Below, one piece after another: positions 47,120 to 59,769 of a stretch of DNA of 64,000 nucleotides. A program made the position numbers and the translations under genes. The first letter of the stretch is position 1. Each line of letters begins with the position of its first letter. The notes beneath the pieces are model-generated. The model was not told where the DNA came from and did not search any database. It saw nothing but the letters and a program-made list of their open reading frames with translations. Source of the stretch: Tetrastigma voinierianum (Eukaryota; Streptophyta; Magnoliopsida; Vitales; Vitaceae); contig JAEQBH010004413.1 of the NCBI GenBank assembly GCA_016808115.1, positions 496,001 to 560,000 of the forward strand. The letters are read 5' to 3'.

Positions 47120-48673
47120 ACCTGCTCAATTAGCTTCAGTCTGAAGTCCAAGTGTGGCTATGATGATGAAAAGAAGAAGATGTGAAACCAAGATTTTGAT
47201 TCAAAATTCATTCTATTCATCCATTGTTATTAGGTTCAGAAAATATGTCATCAGATTCTATGTAGGTATTCTTTTTGTTATTTCTGGTTCTTCAGCTCCT
47301 GCAGCCTTTCTCATTGTAAGTGAATTTAGTAGAAGTTAAGTTCCCTTAGTAAAGATGTGAAGCTATTCTTCTTTCTTAACACTACTGTTTGATTTTCACT
47401 GATCATTAAAATTTCACAAGCTCTTGAATTTTCTAATAAATGACACCGCTGCCTCATCATTTTGTATGCTTATGATCAATAATCTTCCATGACACTCAGA
47501 AGAAAAGGATTCAAGAAGTTGTGAAATGGACTACTTATAGTTGTATCAAGTTTTTCTCACAAAATTTTCATGAGGGTTTTGTTCTGTAAGATTCACTGTC
47601 CTTTCATCAACGGACACTCAGCTTTGATTGAAAGAATGCCGAAAAATTTGGGATATAGGTAAAAATACTAATATTTTGTCCATATATCTTGAAATTTTAA
47701 ACACTGATTTCAATTAGATCATATATGAATATATAGTTTTTTTTCAAAAAGGCATTTAGAAAATGACAAAAAATTAAATAGTTTGGCTTTTACTGTTCAA
47801 CAAATTTTAAAAAAAAAAAATCAGTAATAAATTATGAAATTTTTTTTAAAAAGAAACCCCACCTTAGAATGACTTCATAAGTAATATAACATCCATTACC
47901 AAGTTCTAGGTAGGAAAAAAAAATTTCTGGTCCATACTAAATTTGTCTACCCATTTTTTTTTTTTTTTTTTTTTTTTTTCTAATCAAGCAAATAACATAT
48001 GCACTTTAATATATGACAGGACAAACATCAAAATTATCATTATTGTTGTCATTTGATCAGTGTGAGGTGTGTCATCACATTACAAGATGAAACCTCTCTA
48101 ATGGTTCATGTACCTCTCTTCCCCTATTTTAGTATGACCACTTCCTAGATTCTGTAGTTAATCTTTCAAACTTTTCAAGACCTCCAGATGTCTCGTGGGA
48201 TTCTGATCAATGGATATCACCTTTTTTCTGTGGTGTACATCATACTACAATGTTTGAGGCCCAAACACTTAGAGCAACGTTGAAAGTGTTACAGAGCTGC
48301 AGGAAAAGATAAGAGCTCTTACCTGGTCATGCTGTAGTCCACCAAACACTGTTCTCTATTAACTTGGATGAAGTACCACCCTACTTTGCTGCAATTGGCA
48401 TTAGTATGCTCTCGACCTCATTTACCCTGCGGTTTCTTTCAATGTATCTAACAAGATAATGGCAGGTTCACAGGAGAACAAGTTAATTTTCATCTGATAT
48501 AGATGTTGCTCTAGGACCGTGGTGTAGGCTGAATTGTCATCTGTATTTGTAAAAATCACACATTGCTTTAGTGAATAGACCTGGTAAAGCTTTCTGCCCT
48601 GCTCCGTGTTTCAGTCACTCACCTGAAAATTTTGAGGATTCTAATATTCTATGAAAATTCTTGGAGAACTCTA
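47120..48673. other. 3' flank of CaaX relic joined to PPR4 3' flank
   Basis: Positions 47,120-47,510 match 21,326-21,690. Where the RLP should follow, the sequence passes into the block P-type and PPR-flank sequence (47,630-48,673 = 43,800-44,868), so unit D has lost the RLP from this place. A T26 run is at 47,954-47,979. Confidence 0.55.
47954..47979. repeat. T26 homopolymer
   Basis: The longest homopolymer in the window; the equivalent places in units A (about 15,720) and C (about 43,990) have shorter T or A runs. Confidence 0.95.
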
Positions 48674-50262
48674 TCACCAAAAATCCCCACATGAACATCA
48701 TCTTTAACAATGGAACGAACCATCCCTTACTAGTATCTCTCTCTGTGTTATCTTGGAAATGAATTAATTGCCTTGTGGCAATCACAGACTATCAGGTTCT
48801 TAGTAACCCATATGGGTGGCGGGAGGAACAAAAATCAACCCAAGCAATAACAAGTTTCTCACTGTGGTGGTTAAGCATTTTTATCTTCTCAGATTCTTCC
48901 AACATCATGAAGAACAGAACTCATATCAGAATATATCCCTCTTCAATCATTTTACAGTTAAGTTTTTCCAACTCAACTATATCTGACCCTAAAATGAACA
49001 AACTGATGTGAGCAGAAAACATACCTTTGTATATTTCATCAAGCGCATCGGTTTTTCTCTCTTATCTCTCATTCCTCTTCTTAACTGAGCCACCTCGTTT
49101 CCATGTCCTTTGGCGAATAAAGACTTGAAAGCAAAGAGATGGGTTGCAGGGTTCTGAGGCTCTAATTCAATAAAGAATCAATTGCCCATTTCCCAATTTC
49201 CATGTCACCATGAACTACATGGGCTCAGCAAGGTAGCCCATCCAACCACGTCGGGATGGCAAGGCATCTTATTTATAATTTCTTAGCTTCTTCCAACTTT
49301 CTGGCTCGTACAGCAGCAGATCAATGATGCATGTAGTGATCAGGGATGAGTATAATCCATCATTCTTATATCTGATTCAAAATATTGAAGTCTTTCTCCC
49401 ATAGTCCTGCTCACACAGCTAGAAAGGACCCTAATAAATGTATCACCATCTGGTTTTCCAGTAATAGCCTTATTCTTTCAAACAAGTAATCGTCTCATTG
49501 GCTTCCCAAACTGGGCATAGCCTGAGTAATGCAGTCCAAGAAACTTCATCTCTTGTGTTCATTTCAACGAACAACTGATAGGAATCTTCCATGCTTCCAC
49601 ATTTACCATATAGGTAATAAGCGCATTAGATACGGTTATAAAAGAAATCAAGCCAGAGACCAAGGCTTGACAATGAAATTGGGCTAAGCTTGCTAGATTA
49701 GCTCATGAGCTAATAACACTTCCTAGGGTAAAATCATCTGGCTCAAACCCATTTCCCTGCATCTCAAAGAAAATCTTTACAGCTTCTTCACTGAACCCAT
49801 TCTGGCCATAACCCACCAGCATTGCAGTCCAAACTACATTCTTTTGAGTCATTCTCTTGAATATATTTATCAGATTTTATGTTTTTACACTTGGAATACA
49901 TATCAACAGAGCACTTCCTGAACACATTATCATGTGTCAATTTTATTACATGGCGTAGATTGCATATTCTCCTGACCAAAGGCTCCCACAAGCAGTCAAG
50001 GCGGCATTCCAAATGTGATCATGATGCAGATCACTTCTATCATCTCTCTGAACATATCAACTACCTCTCTCTCCATCCCATTCTGCGTGGCAAAATCATG
50101 GTTGTCTGAAATGAATCTCTCTCCTTTAGGCAAAACAAACGTTTAGACTCTTTAACCATCCACCACATAAGCCCAATGATCTTGTGTTTACATACTTCAT
50201 TCTCTACATTTCATCTTATTTGCATCAAAGATCAACCCCAATTTGCATGTATGAAGGACTAC
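48674..50262 (-). pseudogene. PPR4: most complete E/DYW pentatricopeptide copy, 5' truncated
   Basis: The stop at 48,674-48,676 closes CSCGDFW. The DYW domain keeps HHSEKLVIA (near 48,860, the HxE zinc-ligand motif) and a CDCH motif (near 48,780), both needed in DYW deaminases. Upstream are QIYA-type linker, E motifs (near 49,080-49,150) and PPR repeats such as CKNIKSDKYIQENDS (near 49,880) and the MYSKC segment. Homology to PPR1 runs to about 50,262 (the GSPLL region), so the leader and the first repeats are missing. Frames are interrupted many times by single-base changes. Of the copies it has the longest colinear PPR and the only recognisable HSE. It would be the best source for reconstructing the parent family by alignment. 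Confidence 0.8.
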
Positions 50263-51324
50263 CCACAAATACATAAGGCTGACAATTTCAGTGTACTTAT
50301 GAATTTGCCTACCGTCATCATCAACCATTCAGAACACAATTATGGCATTGTCGAAATGTAATGGGACAAATTCAACATCGCTCAACATCAACTTATAAAC
50401 TCCAGCAGCATCAGTACTGGAGCCATAATTAGCATAACCGATGTATTAATTCGAAAATTTATCGTAAATCAGATCAAAATTTGTTGCATTTGAAATCATG
50501 GAAGAGATTTGATTGAGGAATATGATCGAACACGCGGTGGGCATATTCTAAATTGCCTAACTGGCTGTAAATTATAGATTATGGACATATTGGAAGTAAA
50601 ATTTATAAGTTATTGTTGCAAGGTGGTGTACGCAGAGCTGAGCTCACATCTCACAAACCTTTTAATTGCGGGTAAATCTCCCACTTTATGATGGCTATTC
50701 AATAGAATCAACCGGGGTTAGCTGGTCGGTTTTTTGTATTTGAACGTGGTCTTCTTAATGCCTCTGCTTTGTTGCGTCTTCCTGAAAATGAGACCTTGGA
50801 AATGGTCAAACATCATCAATCTTCATTCCTGAAAAGTGGATGCAAGCAAGAATATGCTTAGTTAGTGGTTGAATTAATCCATCTATATTTCCACATTATT
50901 TAACTGTTTTCGTGTGTTTTAAACTAATGGGGTCAGTGATTGAATCACTGGTTAAACCGGATTGGACCGAATGGTCGGAAAGGTCATCATTCGATCTAGA
51001 CCGGACGGTCCGGTTGGATCTTTAAAACATTGTAATTACCTTAAAAGTTAAAACCCATACTCATGTCCTTTCTGGGGTGGATTAGGTCAGCCCATAGAAA
51101 AGGTTTGCTAATGAAGTCCTTCACCAATTTAAGTGGTGGCGATGGATGCGAGGAACTCCTAAGAAAGAAAGTTGGGTCCTACCATAGTTCCCTCTGCCAG
51201 ATGTGATATGCGACCTAGATGAAAGGAGCCAAGGACCTTATTTAGACGTAAAACATGATTGATTTTAAGAATAAGCGTTTTATAAATTGGACTATATGGA
51301 TTGGTGATGCTGGCAGCAGTCAAT
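50263..51324. other. Unit D spacer, no gene seen
   Basis: The sequence has no counterpart in other units that I can see. Positions 50,940-51,020 contain a common plant dispersed motif with repeated CCGGAxxGGxCGG words (TTAAACCGGATTGGACCG). The 137-codon minus-strand frame 51,159-51,572 begins in RLP3; its C-terminal half, in this spacer, is not LRR. Confidence 0.4.
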
Positions 51325-51580
51325 TTCTTCCCCAGGCTGAGAGAGGACAAATTGGATAAATTTCCAATGTTAGAGGGGATTTCCATGGACAAAGAATTTT
51401 TGCCCAAATCTAATTCTTCCAACTCCCTCAAATGCAAAATCGAAGAGGGAATGCCATTCGAGAATTTGTGAAGAGAGCCTACTTTAGGACTTAGGCCACC
51501 CTGGAGCTCATTAGAACCCAAATCAAGATACCGAAGATATTTCAACTGAGAGTTGAAGAGGCATGGATCCATTAAACCAA
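51325..51580 (-). pseudogene. RLP3: short LRR fragment of an RLP46-like gene
   Basis: It encodes LKYLRYLDLGSNELQGGLSP, then KFSNGIPSSILHLRELEELD and NIGNLSNLSSLSLGK on the minus strand. Compared with RLP2, two LRRs' worth of sequence between PKVG and the NGIP segment are missing (join near 51,470). The left side ends at LGKKLT and the right side at CATGGATCCATTAAACCAAT, which in RLP1 (6,220) lies at the N-terminal LRRs. There it is joined to spacer sequence found upstream of RLP1 (7,195). Signal peptide, cap, distal LRRs and membrane region are all gone. Confidence 0.85.
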
Positions 51581-51589
51581 TTCAGGCTA

Positions 51590-52000
51590 AGGTTATAAAG
51601 AATATGATTTTTTCATATTTAAAAATCTATTTTTTTTAATAAAAAAACATTAAAAAATAACATTTAGAAAAAGTAAAAAAGTCAAATAGTTTGACCTTTT
51701 CTATTCAACATTTTTTTTTCAAATATTCGACAATAAATAGTGAAAAAGTTATATTAAAAAAAAACATGCCGAAAACAAATTGCTTTTAGCAAAAAAAAAA
51801 AAAAAAAAAACACCATGAGTGACTCATAAGTGATATAACACCCATTACCAAGTTGGAAGAAAAAAAAAGAAATTTCGAAATAAATGGTCATAAAAATTTG
51901 TTTCCTATCAAAATGTGTCCTAGCTACTGATACCGTTTATGGGAAATTTCGTCTTTGTATTCTCCTTTTGTTTATTTACAGAGAAATTTAGGATGATTAC
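51590..52000. repeat. Block P copy
   Basis: Matches 7,190-7,500 (TAAAGAATATGATTTTTTCATATTT; GTGATATAACACCCATTACCAAGTT). Confidence 0.55.
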
Positions 52001-53480
52001 TGTTTCACACGATCAAAGAATGAGCAATTTGGATGGGGAGATGGGAAAAAAGAATATGGAATTTTTTTTTGACAATTTGTTAATATCGTTCCAATTTTAT
52101 CGAGATATCATTAACTACGATATATAAAAAGACTAAAGGTCGGTTTGTAATAAGACTTGTGGGATGGGTAGGCGAGAGCGAGCAACGATGTCGTATTAGA
52201 TATTAAACAAAAACCTCCCAATGGGATTCGATTGTGTAGCAGTCTGACATGCGAGAAAGGAATCGACTCCGCCCATGTGGAAAGCGGCAGCTTGCCATAA
52301 GAAACTATAATTTAATCATTTAAAGAAGTAAGAGAGAGAAAAAAGAGCATAAAAATAAAATTATTTCTTAATAAAGTAGTTTTTATCGATTAAGTTTTAT
52401 TTTTTATTTTAAGTTTTGTAGTTGTGCGATGCGGTGTTGTTTTGTCAGATGTTTACGATTTTTGTTTTTAAATCGTCTTTATTATGATGTTTTATTTATA
52501 TATAGGCGATTCCATGCCGAACAAAACGTATTCGATCGGATATGGATAATAGTCAATTATGATCGTGATATGTTGCGTAATAAAGATTCATATATATTCT
52601 ATTAATTAACCTAATACTATGTTTTGAATAAATTTGTGTTTGTGTGTTTTATGGATGTCCCATCAAATTATTCCTTTTTTGGCATAAAAGAAAGAAGTAA
52701 GAGAGAGAGAAAATAGAATATCTTGAAAAGAATAATAAAAAAAAAACAAGTAAATAAAATGAGAATTTGGTTTGGTCAGAATGGGTTAGGGTTTATTTTC
52801 TCAAACTTCGTTAGGAGGATTAGTTTTGTTATTCCACCCAGATTATATTTTAAAAATGTTTTTATTATTTTAATATACTTTAATATAAATAATAATAATT
52901 ATTATTATTGGCCATATTAATTTTTAACTCAATAATTTATAATATTTTTATTTTTATAAAATATATTAATTTTAATATAATAATAAAAAAACAAATATAA
53001 AAAAATAAAAATAAAAATAAACGAAAATCAAATGTAAATGAGGTGGATTTGGAAATTTTGAAATCTCGCATGGAAATCTGCTAGTTTAATTTTAAATAGA
53101 GATGAGTTTAAATTGAAAAAGAAGAATAAGCAGTAGGATCGGGATGAGGCGCCCCATCGACCTAAATGTTATCGTCGCAATGGTGAGTGTTCTTCAGCGC
53201 CCCGCCCTTATTAGGCAATGGTGGAGTTTTTATTGTTTTGGCGAAATGAAACTTACGAATAAAAAAGCGAGAATATTTTCGTTTAAAAAATTTTTCTGAA
53301 TCGTCGTGAAAATTGTAAAAAATAACGGTCCGAATCTTCCGGCTATTTAGGCTTTCGTGAATCGAAACAAATAGCCTCTTAGGCTTTTCTAAACTAAAAG
53401 GCTTTTGGGAGTGAAATGAGGTTTATTTGCGAAGTACACCTGTTGCAGTGTATTCCTAGTAATGCCCCAAATGCTATATA
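52000..53480. repeat. Retroelement-like repeat joined to tail of the G-rich dispersed repeat
   Basis: Positions 52,015-52,760 match 8,805-9,740. At about 52,770 the sequence switches to the G-rich/AT-rich dispersed repeat (compare 18,870 onward) and continues to about 53,220. No gene is seen. Confidence 0.5.
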
Positions 53481-54489
53481 TTTCTTTTGGATAGAGATTA
53501 ATTGCCATAAACAGTAAGAAAATGAATTCTTTTAAAGAGAGAAAGCTTTAGGTTGAGACTGAAGACATTCATGTAAGACTATGCCATTTGAGGCCTTTAA
53601 TAGTATTTTACAGTGAAAAAAGAAAATGCAAAACTAGCAGAGTATGTGTCTTTGATTACATTGGTAGTGGCAATAGTATGTTTATCTTGAAGATACATAT
53701 GTGTTTATTCGATAAGGAAAAGGCTTAGAGGCTAAAAGAATGGACCATGTCAAACTGCTTCTGGTTATCCATTAATATAATATAATATTTTGTGGTCTTC
53801 TGTTTACACTGGGAATATAGGTCCCTATTTCTGTTAGAATGCACTGTCCCCCACGCCTCCTGGAGTCAAGGCATTATTATTCACATAGTTGCTTTTAGCA
53901 AAAAATTGTATTTTTTACACTGGGAATAAATTGTATTTTTTTTTATACTCATCTATTTAGTATCAAAATTTGTATTAACTTAATACATTAAAATAAATTG
54001 GTTTTTAAATAAAAATAAATAAAAATATCATTTGAAATATATTTAATATTAACAAATCCATATATTAAAAAAAACATATCATTTAAATAAACTACTAAAA
54101 TGTAAAACTCATCCATTGAAATTATATTTTAATGACTCAAACTCATTCATTGATTTTATTAGTAGATTTAAAATAGAGTTTGATTTACATTTAGTAGATT
54201 TTAAACATGAAAAAAGCATTTTTAGTAGATTTAAAATAATGAATGATTTATTTATATTTAAAAAAATATATTTTGATTTTATTTAGTAGACTTTTAAAAT
54301 TTAACAAATTAAGTGTTAAAAAAAAAAAAGACCTATGGTATGAGCAGGTTTAGAGTTGGGCTAGGTGGGGGGAGGTTGGGTTCAACTAGTGCATAGGAGG
54401 GTTGGGTGAGGAGATAGAAGAGAAGAGAGATGAGGAAAAGAGGAGAAGAGATGAGGAGAAGGATAATCGATTACATAATGTCATTATTA
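53480..54489. repeat. CaaX-gene intron piece plus RLP upstream AT block
   Basis: Positions 53,490-53,750 equal part of the CaaX-gene intron. Positions 53,770-54,450 equal 24,870-25,970, including the GTTTACACTGGGA word and the terminal purine-rich tract. The chromovirus begins immediately afterwards. Confidence 0.55.
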
Positions 54490-57020
54490 TTAGTAAAGCG
54501 TCTGATTGAATGTTATAATAGTAGTTTGGAAGCTGATTAGAGGTCCGATGATGCAGCGAAAGGGTGAGATTAAATTTAGAAGGTGTCTTAGGACGTGTTT
54601 GGGCGTGAAGTGGAATTTTCGAAAATTGTAAGCTTGAATCACGCAGGAATAATGATTTTCTTTATTATATCAGAATGGAGGGGTTTGCGAAGAGATTTGT
54701 AGAAATTTGAGTTCACACATGAAGCACGAGCCATTTAGAAGAGAGAATAGGAGATTTAAGTGAATAGTGATTTAGGATCGAAAATTCGAAACAACGTTGT
54801 ACGGAAGTGGGCGTAAATCATCGAATATATCGTAAAAGTATGGCGGAAATAAATGACAGAATTAGTTTGGATAGTTCAGGGTGATCGAGCGTGGTCGGGA
54901 GTAATGTCACATTATCGGGATTCTGGGTTGCACAATGATTTTAAATCAGGTTCGGTGATTCGGGCGCGAAGTATTGTGAAGGATTTGGTCGTATATTCAT
55001 GGTCGATTTAGGTTTGAGCGACCATAGAATATTTTGACATTTAATCGGTATAAAGCGATATAAGGTGTTGGATAATTTCTTTATAAGGGAATATTTTTAT
55101 TATGAAGGCAGTTCAAACTTTTCTTAATAGTTAAGTTATGAATAAAATAATAGGTTAATGGATTTGTGATTATTGGGAGAATGGACCAAATGAAACACTT
55201 ATTTGGGTTGAGTGTTTTGCGAGTATGAAGAGCTGATTTTGGAAGGAGTTAGTAATCTGTATTTAAGGATAGTTGTCTCTCAAAAAGGAGGAGAAGCCGT
55301 AGGAGAAAGGAGAAGAAAGAGAAAGAAAGGAGAGAAAGGGGCTAGAAGAAAAGAGTGAAGGGCCAAGTATGAGATGTGATTTTTTGCTCCTCATTCATTT
55401 CTTAGTGATGAGTGGAATCGAGAGAGGAATGAGGAAAGCCAAAAGCAAATCAGAGTTTTAATGGAAAGTTGGATTTTTATGTTTTTTAAATCACCAATGA
55501 TTTGATTTTCTTGTATGGATGTTAAATTAGTGGCGTTTAGGGTTGAATGATGATTTTGAGATAAATTGAAATAATGGATTAGATTAGGGTTTTAGTGAAT
55601 CAGTGAGTAATGGTTAGGGTTTGATGTCGTTGTGTATGATATGTTGAAATTAGTTGGGATTTATGAAATTGAGGTATAATGCATGGGAATTGGTTAGAAA
55701 AGAAATGAATTGAGGGCATAAAGATCATGTTGTAGTAAAGGGAATCTTTGTAAAATTTACACAAACCCTGTTTGTATTTTGGTATAGATTACGTTAGAAT
55801 CGTCAGAATGATTGATTGATAGTGAGAATCTGTAGAGATGAGAACCACAATGTATAAAGAGGATTGGCGAGAATGTAGGCTACAAGAACCACAGAAAATG
55901 TGGAACTGAGAGGTGAGCTCGTGTAACTCACTGATTTTGCTATGTTTTAGGTATGGTTGTAGTGTTTTGGCCATAAGTGGGTTACTCATCAATTGATGAT
56001 TCAAGTGCAGGTAAAATAGACTTGGGGAAAAATTTATGAGTAAGGTTCATTCAATTTGTAACGCTTAAAGTGAGAAAGGATTTGTCAAAGTGGGTACATG
56101 CGAGATTACAATTACGCCATCTAGATGTAAAACACAATCTTGTGTTATGTGGTTGAGGGCTTTAGAAGAATTTTAAATTGAAAATTTAAAGAGATGTAAA
56201 ATTGATATATCAGAAGCGATACGGAGAGTTCGTAAATTTTGAAAGGCCAGTTTGAATAATATTTGGTAATAAAGTCCTGAGCTATTGTTGGAAAGAGGTT
56301 GGCGAAATGAATGGTTTTATGAAGTGCTTAAGGGTAATTTGTTCATTTGGCTTTAAAATGAATGTGAGTGGATTGAAATGGAAGTGTAGGTCACCTTGTA
56401 GTTGATTTTTCTTGAAAAAAGGTGAAAAGACTATCGGATGAGAAGCGGGATTCGACGGGAAATGGCGGGATTGACGGGGTGTTGTAGTGAAAATGATATT
56501 TTGAAAAATTGAGTTTTAAAGTGAATGATTTTAATGTTAAAGCCCCAGTTTATTGGAAATGTTTATGGAATTAACAGGCATATGGAAATGTTTTGTCATC
56601 AATATATATATTTATGTATGTGGCTGGGTATGCATATGTTAAAAGTATCATGAAAGTTTAAATGTGTAAAAGAATAAATATGTGTTTTAATGATAAAGTA
56701 AATGATTTAAAAGGTATTTATAAATGTATTTTGAAGAAATGTTTCTCGATGGTTACCACACTAAACCCCCATAGTACATTATGGTGATATCGTAGAGAGG
56801 GTACCTTAAAGCGTGTAAGGATTTAGGGTAAAGTTATAGGTTACTAGCGAGGAGAGATTAGGTGTCTAGGTAATATCCTTGCATTGATAAGGTGCTATAT
56901 TTGGAACCTATCTGGCGTGAGTTTTCTCGCGACGTAGTGGTTACCAATTTGGAATGTGATTGTCCCTCGTCAGTGCCGAGGCTGATTCGGTGTGTTTATT
57001 CCCCACAGGTTCCATCGGAA

Positions 57021-57051
<31 letters not shown>

Positions 57052-57885
57052 TTTAAGGCATAAATGTTTTAAGGCATAAATTGATTTTAATAATGCAGTA
57101 TTTAATTATAATGATTTTAATTGTATACGTATTTATTCTTTGATATATCTTGAAAATGTTATTTTAATGAAAATGTACCTCCTTTGGGCTCCTTTGGCTC
57201 ATTCTTTTCCTATGTTTTCAAAAACATTTCGGGACCGAGACAGTGCGTAGATGAGGACCTCTGTGCGGTGAGTCGAGGACCTTGAGAGGAACGACGATTG
57301 TGATTTCATTGTATATATAATTTTCCCATACGTATATGTTGAATATTTTTGTTATGGATATATGTATATGTATAAAGTTGAAAAGGAACTACATTGGGCT
57401 TTGATCCTCGGGGCGAATGCGTAGGCGATTAGGCTTAGAGTCAAAACAAGCCCGATCTTTGATGGCTCATCTGGATTTAGAGAAGTTTGAAGGTTTTGAT
57501 GATTGAAATGAATAAATGTATATAAATGTATATATATGTATATATTGTGTTTGATTGGGTTTGTGGACGATGAGTCACAAGCGGAAGTTGAGAAGTTGAG
57601 GATTGTTGAGGATTGAAAGATTAGAAGTGTTTTTAAATGTTTCGCGGGTTTGTAGATTTGGGAAAGTCAGGAAAAAGCGAAAGCTATGGCCAATTTTGAA
57701 AAAATCTAAGTGTTTGAAAAGGAAAAAAAAAAAAAAATTTATCAACCGGCCGCGTTATTTTACAGATATGTAAAGTTTGTAAAGGGGTTCGCTCCATGGA
57801 TTTTATTTGATTGTTTGAAAAGTTTTACATATAGTTAGATGTAGGAGATTCCCTCAGGTTCATGAGGTTAATCAGATTGGGATCT
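54490..57885 (+). repeat. 5' LTR of the chromovirus, about 3.4 kb
   Basis: The left end is set by alignment with the right LTR (shared TGATTGAATGTTATAATAGTAG). The right end is set just before the primer-binding site. It holds a purine-rich GGAGAAAGG tract (55,280-55,340), an AAAG microsatellite (57,018-57,051) and a T-rich tail region. Start and end are accurate to perhaps 15 bp. Confidence 0.8.
57018..57051. repeat. (GAAA)8 microsatellite in the LTR
   Basis: A perfect AAAG tetranucleotide run. Confidence 0.95.
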
Positions 57886-57888
57886 TCG

Positions 57889-57900
57889 TGTGTCAGAGCA
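57889..57900 (+). other. Primer-binding site, initiator-Met tRNA type
   Basis: TGTGTCAGAGCA lies at the expected place directly after the 5' LTR and resembles the plant consensus TGGTATCAGAGC. The match is imperfect at the 5' end. Confidence 0.6.
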
Positions 57901-57929
57901 GTTTTTTAAATATTATAGAATTTGAAATT

Positions 57930-59150
57930 TATGTGTTCATATGATTGTTTTAATGTTTATTTTAAAATTATAAATTATTTATGTGATTTAAAATCATATA
58001 TGCATTACATGACATATTAAAATTTTGGTCAGAAAGTGTTAAGAGTAGAGGCCCCCACCGGGAGGCTCTGAGCGGTGGCCACCACACGGAGGAATATGTT
58101 GATAGATAAGCATGTTCCTCCACAAGATGGGAGGTGACACCTGCACCGAGACGGGGCACGCCACCTGAGGTGGTGGGAGACGGTCACCGTTAAACGGATG
58201 GCTGAAGCTTTTATGTGCAGACGAGTACAGGAGCCGGTAGCTTCTGGGAGAAGCTAGGGAACCTGGCTTGATGGATACGGTGTACGGATGAAGCGATGGT
58301 CACTTTTACGCCTTTCTCCTACGGAGATGAGCATTGGAGTGGTGGAGGGCGGTTGGGAGGAAGTGCGGAGAGTTGTCACGACGCAGTTGAGGAAGGACAT
58401 GAACAAGTTTGTTCGGCCGATTCTGAGATCTGGCTGAGGAGTTCTTTGGCTGACGGGGACACTCTAGTGACTGGTCTGAGCGGAGTTTTGAGGCTGCGTC
58501 GGACATGTCCCATTTACTCAGGGATATGAAGTTTGAAGACAGCTATTTGTGAGTCTTCGTCCAGGAAATTCAGTTGTAGTGGCGTCAAATGACCCACACA
58601 GTCTGGCGGGTGGTTGAGGCTGCAGTTAGGGTTGAGAGGAGCATGGGGTTGAAATCGAGCTGCGACGGTCGAGGCAGCGAGTGGAGTCGCGTGGAGTTCG
58701 AGGGTTCGATGGCGGTTCAAGGGGAGGAAAGACACGGTGGCCGGTGGCGGCGGGCCCGGTCGGGGAGCCGCGATCCCAGCCCGGGGTTGGTGAGGCCCGC
58801 AGACGGGTAGCTCGAGGTCAGCGAGTGCGCTAGAAGTGGGGAAGACCCGTATGGTGAGTGCGAGAATGGGGACGAGGCGGTGCTTTAAGTGTGGGCGGTC
58901 GGGACGCCGCCGGAGAGTGCCCGCGAGATAGTTTATGGCGGTGGATCGGGGAGTGGGACCAGACGGGACGAGAGCGATTCGATCTTGCGGAGGTCGAGTC
59001 GGTCACGAGAGGGGTTGGATAGAGGCCCCACACATTTTACTAGATCACGGAGGACCCGGTGGGGTCAATGCATCGAGGGCGGATGGGACGACCTCGAGAC
59101 CTGAGCTGGGTGTTTGCGGTCACTCGACGGGCGGTCTTGTAGGGAGGTCA
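57930..59150 (+). pseudogene. Chromovirus gag region
   Basis: This degenerate gag has many stops. The nucleocapsid zinc knuckle is partly visible as CFKCGRSG (58,881-58,904), but the His expected next is Arg in this reading and the last Cys is out of frame. High G+C compared with surroundings (58,650-59,150) is seen. Gag would form the retrotransposon particle. No complete frame exists; the open frames at 58,296-59,153 are fragments in several phases. Confidence 0.65.
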
Positions 59151-59169
59151 TGACGGGTACTATCGAGTT

Positions 59170-59300
59170 TTTGAAAGTGATGCTTATGTCTTGATAGATC
59201 CAGGGTCTTTACTCACTCGTTTATTTACGAAATTTATTGCCTGAAGTGAACATGAAGAATCTGACAGCGATTTATGACATGGTGGTCTCTTCTACAGGAG
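59170..59300 (+). pseudogene. Chromovirus aspartic protease region
   Basis: The motif AYVLIDPGS (Asp codon 59,197-59,199) corresponds to the LIDxGS active site of the retrotransposon protease, which cleaves the polyprotein. Downstream sequence is out of frame. Confidence 0.6.
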
Positions 59301-59769
59301 AGATTCACTCATGAGATACGTATACATGGGTTGTAGAGTGATTATTAGGGCCGTAAGGTTTATGGCGATTTGATATTGGACATCCGGGACTTGGTGTGAT
59401 CTGCAGGGATGGGTGGTTGTCTCGACATCACGCCACCATGGATTGTTCGGGAAAGAAGTTAGGATTACGTAGACAGGGAACGGAGATTACTTTTGTGAGG
59501 TAGAAAGATATTAATCCTCGAGTATGATGTACGTGATGATGGGTGGGGAGGTACTCAAGAAATCCATATCGATCTCCCAACATCAGTTGAGGTGAAGATG
59601 ATATGAGATTGGAAGACATTAGGTAGTCAAAATTTCCGGATGTGTTTCGAGATGATCTTCGGACTACCCCGAGATAGAGATTGATTTTGGTCGAGTTAGC
59701 CCACAGGACAGAGCCAGGTTCGGGCGCCATATGGGATGGCCTGAGGGTGAAAGAACTTAAGGTGCGAGA

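Noticed and set aside
58296..59153. Several overlapping GC-rich frames on both strands
   Set aside because: They are fragments of the degenerate gag region and its antisense.
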